Shown: positions 53,034-64,000 of the stretch, piece by piece
Layout of the letters: each line of letters begins with the position of its first letter
How positions within the stretch are numbered: position 1 is the first letter of the stretch
From: Corallium rubrum
Lineage: Eukaryota; Cnidaria; Anthozoa; Scleralcyonacea; Coralliidae
Direction: 5' to 3'
DNA length: 64,000 nt
Assembly: GCA_964035015.1 (NCBI GenBank)
Contig: CAXIUP010000025.1
Coordinates: forward strand, 104,501 to 168,500
Position numbers and translations under genes: made by a program
Notes under the pieces: model-generated
Databases searched by the model: none
Told to the model about the DNA's origin: nothing
Seen by the model: the letters and a program-made list of their open reading frames with translations, nothing else

Positions 53034-54727
53034 TAGTTAAGGACATATGTGTATATACCGTATATATAGAATGAAGTTGTGCGAATTATATATTAGTAAG
53101 GGCATAAGGAAGAGTATAGAGTATGAAAAAGAGCGAGATAAGTGGAGCGTGAAGAGTATTAGGGTAAATGGAAAGGAATGTGTTAGGAAAGGTATTTTTT
53201 GTAAAGCCGGCAACCCTCGACGCGTTTCGACCTTACAGTCTTCTTCAGGAGGGATTTTTAGGGGAAAAGGAGTTCTGTGGTTTGTATCGTGAAAATATGG
53301 GAAACGTGAAAGAGTGTAAAAGGGGTTGAAATGAGGAGTGGAAGAGTGTAAAAAGGGGGGTTAAGAGAGAAGGAGTTGGATATGTTAGTTTGTAGTTAAG
53401 GTATAGTACATTACGATAATATAAGGTAATAAAAGGTAAAGAAGGCTACCGAAGATGTGGTTCTTTCTGGGCATTCCAATTCTAATTTGTGCCATCAGTT
53501 GAAAAAAGTTCTCTCTTGCGAGGTTCTCAGCTCAGTGTGTCTGGCGTATGGATGACGTTTGATTTGTGTAGAAGTGTGAGTGTTGGTGATATGGTATGTG
53601 TCACGTGATTATGATTATGTCAATTAAATCAATTTTAGAGGAGATAGTATTAGGGATGATGTGTGTGAATATATTTTGTTGTGGCATAAGGTATAGTGTG
53701 ATTAATGTGTGTGAATATATGTTTCAGTGTGTAGATAAATTGTGTTGCAAAGTACCAATTCGCATCAGGACATGGTGCAAGTAATTAACACCATAAAGAG
53801 ACTGCCGATTAGAAATATATATAATGTCCGACTATGGATTAGAGGTATATATATATATATAAAGGGGAAAAGTAATAGGTAGAAACTAGTGTGTATATAT
53901 ATTTACATTTGGAGAAAATAAGCGCATAGTGCGCGGTTTATAAACGCATATAACTGTTGTTGTGTTAGTATTACTTAATGGCTTCTGACATATCACTACT
54001 ACGGTTGTCTTAATTAAAAGTTCGAGAATATCTATATTTTGTATATGAGTTGTTAAAGTGCCAGTAAGACGAAATTGTCACCTCTCATTTTTATTTCATC
54101 ATTGTAAAGTATACCCACCTACAATCTACTGTACGAAGTTTTAACTCGAAATTCAAAAAAGAGGCGCTGTTATTGCGAGTAGATATCTTAAATTTGACGG
54201 CCGCCATAAAAATTTCCAAAGTGCACTCCAGTGTAACTCGAGAAGACCTTCGACGTCATTTTCCTAACAACAACATCTCATGCTGTAGACCTATAGTAGA
54301 ATACAAGGGGTTGTCAGTGAATGAAAAATAAAATATTCCATCATTCCATTAACGCACACAGTTATACAGGGTTGTAGTCATGAATGAGATTATTGTGCAG
54401 GGATTGCACAGCATATAAGCCCAACTGACAAATCATACGAGCAAACTTGGCTTAGGTTTGTTGACTTTGTTCAGAACTTTACGCCGACACGCAATTTATA
54501 CCAGATTTATATACACCAGTTTTCCATGAAGATTTTTAGAGCGACCTTGCTACAAATAAACGTTTTTCAGCGTGGTAATATGCCTAGTATTTGAAAGATT
54601 ACCAAAACTTTGGAGGCAGAGCAGGCTCCAAGGAAGTGAACCGTCGGAAAAACTTTGGAGGCAGAGCAGGCTCCAAGGAAGTGAACCGTCGGAAAATATT
54701 TAGCGAATATTTCTTGTCACCTGTTCC
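53034..54727 (+). repeat. Left inverted arm
   Basis: It matches the reverse complement of 57221-58865. It carries a 45-bp tandem duplication (54606-54650 and 54651-54695, beginning AACTTTGGAGGCAGAGCAGG) that the right arm lacks. A short open frame present in both arms (53596-53784 and 58121-58309) has no recognisable domain. Confidence 0.9.
53214..53253 (-). ncRNA. Hammerhead-ribozyme-like motif 4
   Basis: On the - strand: CCCTC (53249-53253), CTGAAGA (53242-53248), an extra A, stem II GAC/GTC, GAAA, CGCG, the GTC cleavage-type triplet, then GAGGG (53214-53218) pairing with CCCTC. It is identical in layout to 58644-58683. Confidence 0.6.
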
Positions 54728-55615
54728 TTTTCACGACGAAGGCATTCCCGCCTCAATCAACAAAATATTAACCGATAACAACACCAACATCGACACTAAT
54801 TTCATGCAGGAAATACTAACTTTCGTACTTCACAACAATTATTTTGAATTTGATGGTAAATACTACCTTCAAACACACGGCACAGCCATGGGTTCTCCGA
54901 TGGCACCATCATATGCCAATCTATTCACGGGAGCACTAGAACAACAAATATTGCAAGGTGCCCCAGGTGGATTTACTCCACTTGAGTGGATTAGGTTTAT
55001 TGACGACAACTTTTCAATCTGGACCCATGGACTTGAAAAACTAAAGGAGTTTCTTAATTACTTAAATAATTTTCACCCTACAATTAATTTGAATATGACT
55101 ATTCACAACAATCCGTTAACTTTCTTGACACCACTATCTACATTAATGAATCTAATAAATTAGAATCTTATCTCTACATCAAACCCACATACCGAACACT
55201 TTTATTGCATCACAACTCATTTCATCCTAACTCCGGCAAAACAAGCATTATATACAGTCAAGCTCTCCGATACAGACGACTCATAACTAACAACAACACA
55301 CTGCACCAACGTCTCGATAACCTACGTATAATATTAATTAGCAGAGGCTACGCCAATTACACAATCAACACCGCATTTCAAAAGATATCACACCACACAC
55401 AACATGACCTCTTATTTAAAGATGAACTTCCTAACAACCCAAAATGAATCTATCGACCCCACTAATACAACATCAACACCACTCATATTGGACTAATCCT
55501 CCGAAAACATTGGCACCTAATCGAAAATGACCCACAACTCAAACTTCTATGGCCTAACACACCACTAATATCATACAAACGAAACCGTATGGTACATTCT
55601 CGACTTGCACGGTGA
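54705..55615 (+). pseudogene. Penelope-like reverse transcriptase, partial and frameshifted
   Basis: The RT enters from the left arm junction. It shows PFHDEGIPASINKILTD, FVLHNNYFEFDGKYYLQTHG, TAMGSPMAPSYANLFTGALE (motif B region), WIRFIDDNFSIWTHG (motif C, FIDD) and LKEFLNYLNNFHPTINLNM. One frame over, near 55126, come FLDTTIYINESNKLESYLY, KPTYRTLLLHHNSFHPNSGK and IIYSQALRYRRLI, then after a stop near 55445 THIGLILRKHWHLIENDPQL, LWPNTPLISYKRNRMVHSRL. GTAMGSPMAP..YANLF and ILRKHW are typical of Penelope-like RT. N-terminal motif A and a GIY-YIG nuclease are not visible. Confidence 0.85.
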
Positions 55616-57220
55616 CTTTACAATCACTTTACAGCACAATACTCCACCGTTTGTTTGTTTTTTGAATACTGGAAATCAAATCCAACAACAAATACACGAC
55701 CAACGATCAAGAAATATCAACGTTTCTCCTCATTCAACCTGGAACACTATGAAAACATAAACCAATGAACTTATCCAGTTATACTCCACCTCTCTAATCG
55801 GATAGGAAATCCACTTACAAACTAAAAGGAATTTGCGTCTTATAATTATTTTTATCACAATATTCATACCAAGGTCAAAGCTTTAAAGTGTCACTAAGAC
55901 GAAAAATCGACCATAAAGTTTTACGAAAATTTAACTTCGACGAACTTTATTGAGATATAAATACCCCGTGTATAAAATTTGAACCGATATAAACAAATAG
56001 GTTTAAAGTTATAAACGTTTGAAGTGCTGAAAATCGCGTCCGCCATTAAAATTTTCTTCGCTGTGAATATTGATACCTGTGAGAAGGGTTGTGACGTCAT
56101 TTTCTTGACCAAACTTGCGCGACTAAGGAAGAAACAACGAGAGCGCATATAATTTGACAACAAAAATGTCGAAATCATCATCATTTAGTTGTTGTTCTGA
56201 CTATGGATTGAAACGGAATCATCCGATGTATGTTTGGAGTATATGGTAGCCCATTTTGACGAATCTGGTTTCGGAATTTGCCAGAACGATGACTGTATTG
56301 CTTCGGCTGACGAGACCGATAATCGCGCAATACGAACAAGATATTGCCAAAGATATATAGCTGCAACATTGCAATTCTGACGTCGTGGTTTCTTCTTGAG
56401 AAAGACAGTATTAGTCTCCCAGAGACACAGGAAGAAGTTTTTCACGATGCGCTCGTTTGTATCTTTATGTGGTATGAATGTGGCTCAAGGCCTCTAGCTT
56501 GTATTTGATGCCAGATGGTGAAGTCCGAAGAATGTCGCTGTAGACGCTGCTGGCACTACTACATAGAAATTCAAAAGTTCGAGAGCATTTCCCTCATGTT
56601 GGAAATTATACAGTGACAGAAAAGAAAAAGTTAGAAAACTTGTTGGCCTCAGTATATATAATTCTGTCAATTTGCATGAATGTCCTGTTGATGTGGCTCA
56701 CAAAGCTGGCGCATAACTATCAATGAGCCGAAAGGCTTCAGCTTGTAAAATTGTTTTGGTTAAATTTCTTAGGTTTTCTACCGCTAAAATATTTAGATTA
56801 GTATTCACGCTTTGTTGCTTTGCAAATCAGACTATATATGTATTGAGTTTGTTATGCTATCTATTTTATATTATCTAATAGCATTTCTTTTAAGTATTAA
56901 AATACTAAATGAATTGCTAGTACATACATACATGTATTTTATATATACAAGTACAATACATCAAATTTACCTTCGTTGTCATTTGCTTTTACATGATATA
57001 TTTTATAATCTTAAATAAAAGTAAAGTGGAACTTATTTATTTATTTATTTAATAATCTTTATACACTGTAGCCTTATCAGCTGTAAAAATAAATACTAAA
57101 AATAAAAAGCTGTTTTTCAAAGGGCCGTGTTATCAACTATCAAAAAATTATTAGCACTTATCTAATAAATCTAATAAACTATGACGTACCATTGTAGCCA
57201 TGGTGGTATGGTATGGTATT
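55616..57220. other. Central non-coding part of the inverted structure
   Basis: No gene and no GIY-YIG domain found. AAGTGTCACTAAGACGAAA near 55887 resembles sequence in both arms (about 54055 and 57840), so a small repeat family may be present three times here. Confidence 0.45.
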
Positions 57221-58865
57221 GGAACAGGTGACAAGAAATATTCGCTTAATATTTTGCGACGGTTCACTTCCTTGGAGCCTGCTCCGCCTCCAAAGTTTTG
57301 TTAATCTTTCAAAGACTAGGCACATTACCACGCTGAGAACGCTTATTTGTAGCAAGGTCGCTCTAAAAATCTTCATGGAAAACTGGTGTATATAAATCTG
57401 ATATAAATTGCGTGTCGGCGCGTTTATATGTTCTGAACAAAGTCAACAACAAACCTAAGCCAAGTTTGCTCGTATGATTTGTCAATTGGGCTTATATGCT
57501 GTGCAATCCCTGCACAATAATCTCATTCATTACTGCAACCCTGTATAACTGTGTGCGTTAATGGAATGATGGAATACTTTATTTTTCATTCACTGACAAC
57601 CTATTGTATTCTACTATGAGTCTACAGCATGAGATGTTGTTGTTAGGAAAGTGGCGTCAAAGGCCTTCTCGAGTTACACTGGATTGCACTTTGGAAATTT
57701 TAATGGCGCCCATCAAATTTAAGATTTCTACTCGCAATAACAGCGCCTCTTTTTTGAATTTCGAGTTAAAACTTCGTAAAGTAGGTTGTAGGTGGGTATA
57801 CTTCACAATGATGAAATAAAAATGAGAGGTGAAAATTTCGTCTTAGTGACACTTTCACAACTCATATACAAAATATAGATATTCACGAACTTTCAATTAA
57901 GACAACCGTAGTAGTAATATGTCAGAAGCCATTAAGTAATACTAACACAACAACAGTTATATGCGTTTATAAACCGCGCACTATGCGCCTTATTTTCTCC
58001 AAATGTAAATATATATACACACTAGTTTCTACCTATTACTTTTTCCCTTTATATATATACCTCTAATCCATAGTCGGACATTATATATATTTCTAATCGC
58101 CAGTCTCCTTATGGTGTTAATTACTTGCACCATGCCCTGATGCGAATTGGTACTTTGCAACACAATTTACCTACACACTGAAACATATATTCACACACAT
58201 TAATCACACTATACCTTATGCCACAACAAAATACATTCACACAGATCATCCCTAATACTATCTCCTCTAAAATTGATTTAATTGACATAATCATAATCAC
58301 GTGACACATACCATATCACCAACACTCGCACTTCTACACAAATCAAACGTCATCCATACGTCAGACATACTGAGCTGAGAACCTCGCAACTGTTGGCACA
58401 AATTAGGATTGGAATGTCCAGAAAGAACCACATCTTCGGTAGCCTTCTTTACCTTTTATTACCTTATATTATCGTAATGTACTATACCTTAACTACAAAC
58501 TAACATATCCAACTCCTTCTCTCAACCTTTTTTCGTACCTTTTTACACTCTTCTACTCCTTCTCATTTCAACCCCTTTTACACTCTTCCACGTTTCCCAT
58601 ATTTTCACGATACAAACCACAGAATTCCTTTTCGCCTAAAAATCCCTCCTGAAGAAGACTGTAAGGTCGAAACGCGTCGAGGGTTGCCGGCTTTACAAAA
58701 AATACCTTTCCTAACACATTCCTATCCATTCACACTGATACTCTTCACGCTCCCCTTATCTCGCTCTTTTTCATACTCTATACTCTTCCTTATGGCCTTA
58801 CTAATATTTAAATTCGCACAACTTCATTCTATATATACGGTATATACACATATCTCCTTAATTAG
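57221..58865 (-). repeat. Right inverted arm
   Basis: It is the reverse complement of 53034-54727, without the 45-bp duplication. Confidence 0.9.
58644..58683 (+). ncRNA. Hammerhead-ribozyme-like motif 5
   Basis: CCCTC (58644-58648), CTGAAGA (58649-58655), an extra A, stem II GAC/GTC (58657-58659 with 58666-58668), GAAA (58669-58672), CGCGTC (58673-58678), GAGGG (58679-58683) pairing with CCCTC. A two-pair stem III (A-U, C-G around GC) leaves GTC before stem I, the classic hammerhead cleavage triplet. The extra A after CTGAAGA departs from the strict core. Confidence 0.6.
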
Positions 58866-60100
58866 TTCATTTCAGTTATCCTCCAATGCGATGGTTCTGC
58901 TTTAGCTCCTAGCCTGTATTGTTTGATAATGTGTATCACACACAATGTTTAACACCAGTGTGGGCCCAATTACCTATGTATCAATAAAAAAACCCTCTTT
59001 CTGTCAGAGAAGACTGTGGAAAACGGTTTCTGCATGTTAAACGTAAGGAGAAATGTTATTTCGATTTTTTACTTTACTGTTGTTTACCTTGTGTATGTTC
59101 ACCGAGTGGACAACGTCAACATGTAAGCAAAACATACCGTATGTTGTTTTAAAAATAAATTTGTTACTCTTACTTTCTCCCTTTTACTACATTGTAAGGT
59201 TCGGACACAGTTCAATTTTAGAGTTGGACCCTTTTCGGAGTTATAGTCTATGTCCGAAAAGCATATTCCAATATGCTTAATGTTTTTTTGTCTTTACCCC
59301 AAAAAGGAATGTTTCGTTAACATGTGAAGAATTGGCTACTGCATAAAGCTTTTCAAACGCCATCAACTGTATGTTTTCGAACAGAGACTGCATTATCTGG
59401 GAAACAGTTAGCGACTCGCAGTTATGACGGCACCTTATGAAAGAACTGACAGTGTTTAATTCGGCACCAGACTCGAACGAGAAGGGGAGCGGACAGCCTG
59501 CAGTAGATTTTATTAACAGCTATTTCCGTGCCGCAAAAATGAAAAGCAAAGATTGGAATGCGCATTTGACACCAAACCACAAGTGCAGATGCAAACCGGA
59601 TACATATTAACTATGAATACAGTAAGGATCGACTTGCATGTCACGCAATATTTGTAGAGACAAAACGGTAGCGTCAGAGGATTTCACTAAAGGGGAGGCC
59701 GACAGTGACAAAAATTAAGGGCTCTCGTGACATGTTTCTCTGGAAACTTTGGAATTTATATTTCTGAAACGGCAATTTCTGAATTTTGAAGGCACGTTTG
59801 CGCAAAATATAGCGCCTAAAATCCCTAACTCTGCGCAGTTTCTTCAAAATTTTGCCGCAAAGCATCTCAGATGTCAGATCTACCGAAGTTCGCTTGTGAC
59901 CGTGACAACAAATTGGTGTGGTATAGTTTCTCATCCGACCGCCATTTGTCGAACCACAGTTGAACACGAGGAGCTGAAGTCTGTCTTGCGTGAAATCTGG
60001 TGTGTTGCTTGTGGCCTTACAGCATTGTTTAACTAGGTAAATAACATTCATGCATACTAATAGCTTTTTCATGTAGTTATGTAGATTTATTGCTATAGTT
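58866..60100. other. Non-coding stretch
   Basis: No supported gene. The right part may be the 5' region of the following transposase-like gene. Confidence 0.5.
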
Positions 60101-62872
60101 ATGTACTCGTGTAAATCATGTCATCATCGAACTCGGCATTTGAAAACATACGTGCAGCACTACAATCTGCATTCCAACGAGGCAAATGCCAAATTTCGCT
60201 GCGCTGTTCAGGATTGTATGAGGTCTTTCAAAACGTATAATGCGTTTAAGTCACACATAACTCGAGATCACAAGAATTTGAGAGAGGACAGGTACAAAAC
60301 TTTAGATGTAGATACGAATATAGTACTCAAGTTATACAGAGTTTGAGTGATTTGCTTCTACATCTGAAAGGTCATATAGTGCAGGGTGATGAAGTTGCTT
60401 GTCCTTTTCAAGGATGTGGTTTAATATTCAAGGTGAAATCATCTTTTCCTTCTCACATAACCAGGCGACATAGATCCGTCCCCAACAGGCAGCTGTTGGC
60501 TCATTTAGTCCTAAGTGGTGGCGATAGTTTTCCAAATGTTGACCCTGAACTAGATTATTATGCAAGACCCAGGCTTGTCTGAGAACAGTGATATAGGTAG
60601 TGATGATGAAGTCAGTGATAATGAGAGTCTTAGATACATGTTTTTGAATAATTTGGCACTGTTCTATTTAAAACTAAATGCTAAGTATCACATGCCTGTT
60701 TCGACTGTACAAATGGTAATCTCACGTTTCTCTCTGACGAAGGGCCTTCGCTCGAAACGTTAGACTCCTACGTTCTCTGTTTCGGCAGTATATCTAACCT
60801 TACTATATTTCGATTGTTTCTACACTGCCTACGCAGCACGCTACTTTTATAAGTAATCCAAGAAGTGCAGTCAATGCATGATATATCCCAAAATTGTTTG
60901 AAAGATCAATTTAAGAGAAAAATTACTGAAATGTCTGACATAACAGATAGAGTGGTCAATGACATAACAGAAGAAGTGTTTGACAATGACATTTTCAACT
61001 TTGTGCATGCTGAAAAAGGTCCATTAAGTACTGATTATAAACGGAATTAAAAGATTATAAAGAGCACCTTAGGTATGTGGCTCCAGTAAGGATGTGTTTG
61101 GGGTTAGATAATATTAATATGAAGAGGTCTTTTCAGTATGTCCCTATTATCACAACTATTCAAGAATTGTTGAAGGATAGTAATGTTAAAGAACAGTTTT
61201 CTAACCCTATTCCATCGCAAGATGGAGTATTAAATGACTTTACTGATGGTAGTGTGGCAAAAAAACCTTCTATTTAATGAGGTTCCTAATGCTATAAAAC
61301 TGATACTTTATCAAGATTCCTTTGAAGTTGTGAATCCTTTAGGGTCAGCAAAAAAAGAAGCACACAATCTTAGCAGTTTATGCTACTTTGGGAAACCTTT
61401 ATCCTCAAAACCGCTCAAAAATTGACCAAATGCAACTTGTTCTACTTATCAGAGAAGCTGACTTTAAATATTTTGGACAGGAAGCTGTATTTCGTGTACT
61501 TGTCAATGATTTAATGAAGATTGAGGAAACTGGTATATTAGTGGGAGATGAACACATTCGGGGTACAGTAACAATGTTTCTTGGTGATAATTTAGGCAGT
61601 CATTGCATTGGTGGCTTTGTAGAAAATTTTAGTAGTGATAAACATATCTGTAGAACATGTCTAATAACATCCGAGAATATTACCCAGGGTAAGTTATTAG
61701 ATATTTATTCTCAGAGAACGCCAGTGAACTACCAGGAGGCTGTAGCAAAAGTTGAAAGTGATCCAGATTTAAACAATTTTCTTGGGATTAAATTTAATTC
61801 AATTTTTAATGAGCTATTATATTTCCATGTATGCAATCCTGGTTTGCCCCCTTGCCTTGGCCATGACCTTTTTGAAGGTGTGATACAATATGATTTGGCT
61901 ATATTTATTAACTACATGGTGAAAGTTAGGAAATGGTTTTCATATGCTTTATTCAACCAAATTATAACAAGGTTTAAGTACAATGGAAGTGATGTTAGTG
62001 ATAAACCTAACATTGTGAATGAAAAAGGCCATAAAATAGGTGGTCATGCTGTTCAGAACTGGTGTCTGCTTCGCCTATTACCAATTTCAATTGGTTCAAA
62101 AATCCAAGATAAATCAGATACTGTCTGGAAGCTGGCAATTCAACTTAGAGAAATAGTTGAACTTGTATGTGCACCAAAGATAACATTGGCTCAGGTGGCA
62201 TATTTAAGAATTCAAATAGAAGAATATTTAGAGCTACGTATAACTACCTTTCCCGATAATTCATTAAGGCCTACTAAGCATCATTTTCTAGCTCATTACC
62301 CTAGGTTTATACTGCAATTGGGACCCTTGATAAGAGTGTGGACACTACGCTTTGAAAGTAAGCATTCCTATTTTAAGAAGTGTGCTCGATACAGCGAGAA
62401 TTTTATCGATGTATGTCATACATTTGCTGAGCGACACCAGCTTTTTTACAGGCTTATTTCAGTAATGGGCCACTATTTGGCAGTAGTATAAACTTTCAAG
62501 ATGCAATCCCATTTAATTTTGATCTGTATAATGATAATATTAAAAATGCATTTACAAGCCATCATTTGTCACATCAATTAGTATTACTTCTGTTTCTGGT
62601 GATGTTAATGGGATCACATACAAGAAAGATCATTATATCGTAATAGGATGTAACCAAAATTGTTTAGTATTTGGCCAAATTGTCATGCTTTTTCAACACA
62701 ATTACTCCAGTGTCTACTTCTTAGTGAAAAAGATAGTCTGAGTATGAACCTGACATGGGATATTACAAGTTATTAAATGTTGGGCAGCCAGTACATGAAT
62801 GTTTCAGCTTTTCTGATTTAAAAATGTACCACTGTTTGCCTGCATACAGCATAAGCAATGAGTAGATAACTA
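60101..62872 (+). pseudogene. Zinc-finger transposase-like gene (possibly EnSpm/CACTA-type)
   Basis: The N-terminus has three C2H2 fingers: CKSCHHRTRHLKTYVQHYNLH, then FRCAVQDCMRSFKTYNAF with KSHITRDH, and CPFQGCGLIFKVKSSFPSHI with TRRH. A one-base shift near 60345 lies between fingers 2 and 3. After a 131-bp insertion (60722-60852) the frame resumes MHDISQNCLKDQFKRKITE. The core reads DSFEVVNPLGSAKKEAHNL, LGNLYPQNRSKIDQMQLVLL, IREADFKYFGQEAVFRVLV, FLGDNLGSHCIGGFVENFS, HICRTCLI and GHDLFEGVIQYDLAIFINY, with H-rich HHFLAHYPRFI and FESKHSYFKKCARYSENFID. A frame change at 62490 leads to HYIVIGCNQNCLVFGQIVML and YYKLLNVGQPVHECFSFSDL. I recall this as a multi-copy metazoan family annotated as EnSpm-like transposase. 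At least five breaks. Confidence 0.55.
60722..60852 (+). mobile_element. 131-bp insertion with hammerhead-like motif 6 and a 6-bp target duplication
   Basis: GTAATC at 60716-60721 is repeated at 60853-60858. The insert holds CTGACGA (60734-60740), stem GGGC/GCTC, GAAA (60754-60757) and CGTT, and shares about 90 bp with 26902-26993. Taking out the insert and one GTAATC (137 bp) puts the two flanking reading segments in the same frame. Confidence 0.8.
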
Positions 62873-63033
62873 TTCTCAAGCATGCAGTTGTACAGTAACA
62901 TGATTTAAATAGGTTTTGAGGCAGCTGCTTTGTCACAAGATTTGTCACCTTTTTCTTTGTCCATTGGTTTCTTGTCAGTTAACTTTTCTTTCTCTTAAAA
63001 GTTAAAAATTTTAATGTCTACTCTACCTTTTTA
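62873..63033. other. Spacer between the transposase-like gene and the next gene
   Basis: AT-rich, ending in the acceptor-like CTACCTTTTTAG at about 63033. No coding features. Confidence 0.5.
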
Positions 63034-63212
63034 GAAAATATGGATGAAGTTATTCACTTCATCAAGAAATCATTACCCCAGTTGTCTCAACTTATGTTCG
63101 AAAAGGTGAAGGATAAACTTATTGATATTGGGGTTTGTGATGTTGGTGACCTCGAGCTAATGTATTAAAACCAATACAAATTCGAAAGATAACGCAGCAA
63201 TGTAAAGAAGGT
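63034..63212 (+). pseudogene. SAM-like first exon of a second gene
   Basis: It reads MDEVIHFIKKSLPQLSQLMF, EKVKDKLIDIGVCDVGDLEL and, after a one-base change near 63165, VLKPIQIRKITQQCKE, then donor GAAG/GTTAGG. A helical repeat with IG..DVGDLEL and P.QIRKI resembles a SAM domain, a protein-binding module. The frameshift, if not an error, breaks it. Confidence 0.45.
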
Positions 63213-63379
63213 TAGGAAAACAGACTGTTATAGATCATATTATTTTATTCCCAGGCATTAGCATCATCCTGTAGTGGTATTTAAAATGTTTAGGACTCAT
63301 GACATTTTTAATTTAATCATAATATCTAAATATTATTTTTTGAATATATTATTTTACAAACACATTTAGTTACAAACGG

Positions 63380-64000
63380 CCAAGCATGCAAAACACCAAA
63401 TTTTCAAAATGGCGACTCCAGTGAAACATCTGATAGTGGGAGTGTGTTTGACTCCCCAACAACCTCGCGCTGTAGTACACCATCACTAAGTGATTTTGAA
63501 GTGCCATCACCATCCGAGAGCAGCACTAAAATGAAAAGTGGTTCAAAGGATATTAACTGGGTGAAGAAATTTCAAGTTCCATGGCAGAAATTCCCAAAGG
63601 CCTTGCTTAACAATTATGCTCAAAAAGTGAGACCCAAACCGAGTGATCGCCGTGAGATGGTGCGCATTATATGTAATGAAATACGGGAGTAGACAAATCT
63701 TCCTGGCAGGAAAAACCTTTCCAAAATTGCGCAAATGGTGGTGATGAAATATAAGGAATCATTCTCTGATACTGTTGGAGATACAGTAGTTGGCACTGGT
63801 TATGATTCCTTGCAAAAACAGATGGAGGAGAGATTAACAAATCTAAACCGAAAAGAAAATAATAGTAAGTCAGGTTCCCTTCGTGCGCAATTGAATGCTG
63901 CTGTTGATGGTGATGGTTCTGAACCTCCTAATAAGAAAAGAAAGAAACCCGTCTCTGATGCCTATGGATGTGTTAACTGGCAACCTGATTCATTGCCGAA
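63380..64000 (+). pseudogene. Second exon of the SAM-like gene, continuing past the window
   Basis: After the acceptor ACACATTTAG the frame reads TNGQACKTPNFQNGDSSETS, a Ser-rich stretch, then INWVKKFQVPWQKFPKALL, RPKPSDRREMVRIICNEIRE, an in-frame TAG at 63690, NLSKIAQMVVMKYKESFSDT, VGTGYDSLQKQMEERLTNL and KKRKKPVSDAYGCVNWQPD. W..KF..PW.KFP and R.EMVRI are features I recall from multi-copy fish and cnidarian proteins without a named function. It lies 500 bp downstream of the transposase-like gene on the same strand, so both may belong to one element. Confidence 0.5.

Larger units (their letters stand above)
53034..58865. mobile_element. Penelope-like element between 1.65-kb inverted arms
   Basis: The left arm (53034-54727) and right arm (57221-58865) are inverted copies, about 95% alike by eye. 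The central 2.5 kb holds a Penelope-type RT. Each arm carries a hammerhead-like motif in mirrored position. Penelope-like elements are known to be flanked by repeats in direct or inverted arrangement and to carry hammerheads, so this fits the family. Confidence 0.75.

Noticed and set aside
53596-53784. Conserved 62-codon frame present in both inverted arms
   Set aside because: The conservation follows from the arms being copies of each other. The composition is unremarkable and no domain is visible.
59053-59280. 75-codon hydrophobic ORF as a small membrane protein
   Set aside because: AT-rich chance frame without conserved features, and no neighbouring signals support it.

Overview
This is eukaryotic, AT-rich, repeat-dominated DNA. 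Coding sequence is interrupted by introns with GT/AG splice sites, there is no operon structure, and most of what can be recognised belongs to metazoan mobile elements: jockey/CR1/L2-type LINEs, hAT, P-element/THAP, PIF-Harbinger-like, a Penelope-like element, a Ty3-type fragment and a DIRS-like gag fragment. The mix and the style of the LINE proteins (PHD finger plus 2A-like motif before the endonuclease) fit an early-branching metazoan, most likely a cnidarian. This is inferred from remembered families and was not checked by search.

Layout. 1-4640: a + strand LINE 3' half (LINE-A) abuts a broken - strand LINE (LINE-B) with PHD, endonuclease and the start of RT. 4640-6906: a hammerhead-like motif, a decayed Ty3-type RNase H and a possible LTR edge. 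6907-12072: a broken zinc-finger/recombinase-like gene split by a 4.1-kb composite insertion (MITE, two 1787-bp units, MITE) between TA dinucleotides. 12215-25300: a gag-like remnant, then LINE-C. LINE-C is interrupted twice: by a 7.1-kb hAT element with an exact 8-bp target duplication, itself carrying the intact LINE-D, and by LINE-E, itself carrying LINE-F. 25290-28095: a multi-exon THAP/P-element transposase relic on the - strand. 28700-35000: LINE-G (deleted RT) and LINE-H (nearly complete).

35890-41515: three exons with matching phase of a probable host-type gene (+). Its first intron holds a 2.2-kb Harbinger-like TIR element carrying a complete, spliced, unrecognised 242-aa gene on the - strand, plus a 660-bp tetranucleotide array. 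41756-47520: LINE-K, whose 3' tail leads into a 1.2-kb palindromic polypyrimidine/polypurine array. 47600-52940: small genes of unknown role, a TIR element with a mini-gene, a LINE-L fragment and minisatellites. 53034-58865: a Penelope-like RT between 1.65-kb inverted arms, each with a hammerhead-like motif. 60100-64000: a zinc-finger transposase-like gene containing a 131-bp insertion with a 6-bp target duplication, followed by a gene with a SAM-like first exon.

Nearly all the coding sequences are broken. The clearest exceptions are LINE-D (1179 aa, intact catalytic motifs) and the gene inside the Harbinger-like element. The main themes are layered insertion, repeated hammerhead-like hairpins at six places, and 2A-like motifs in two LINE proteins.
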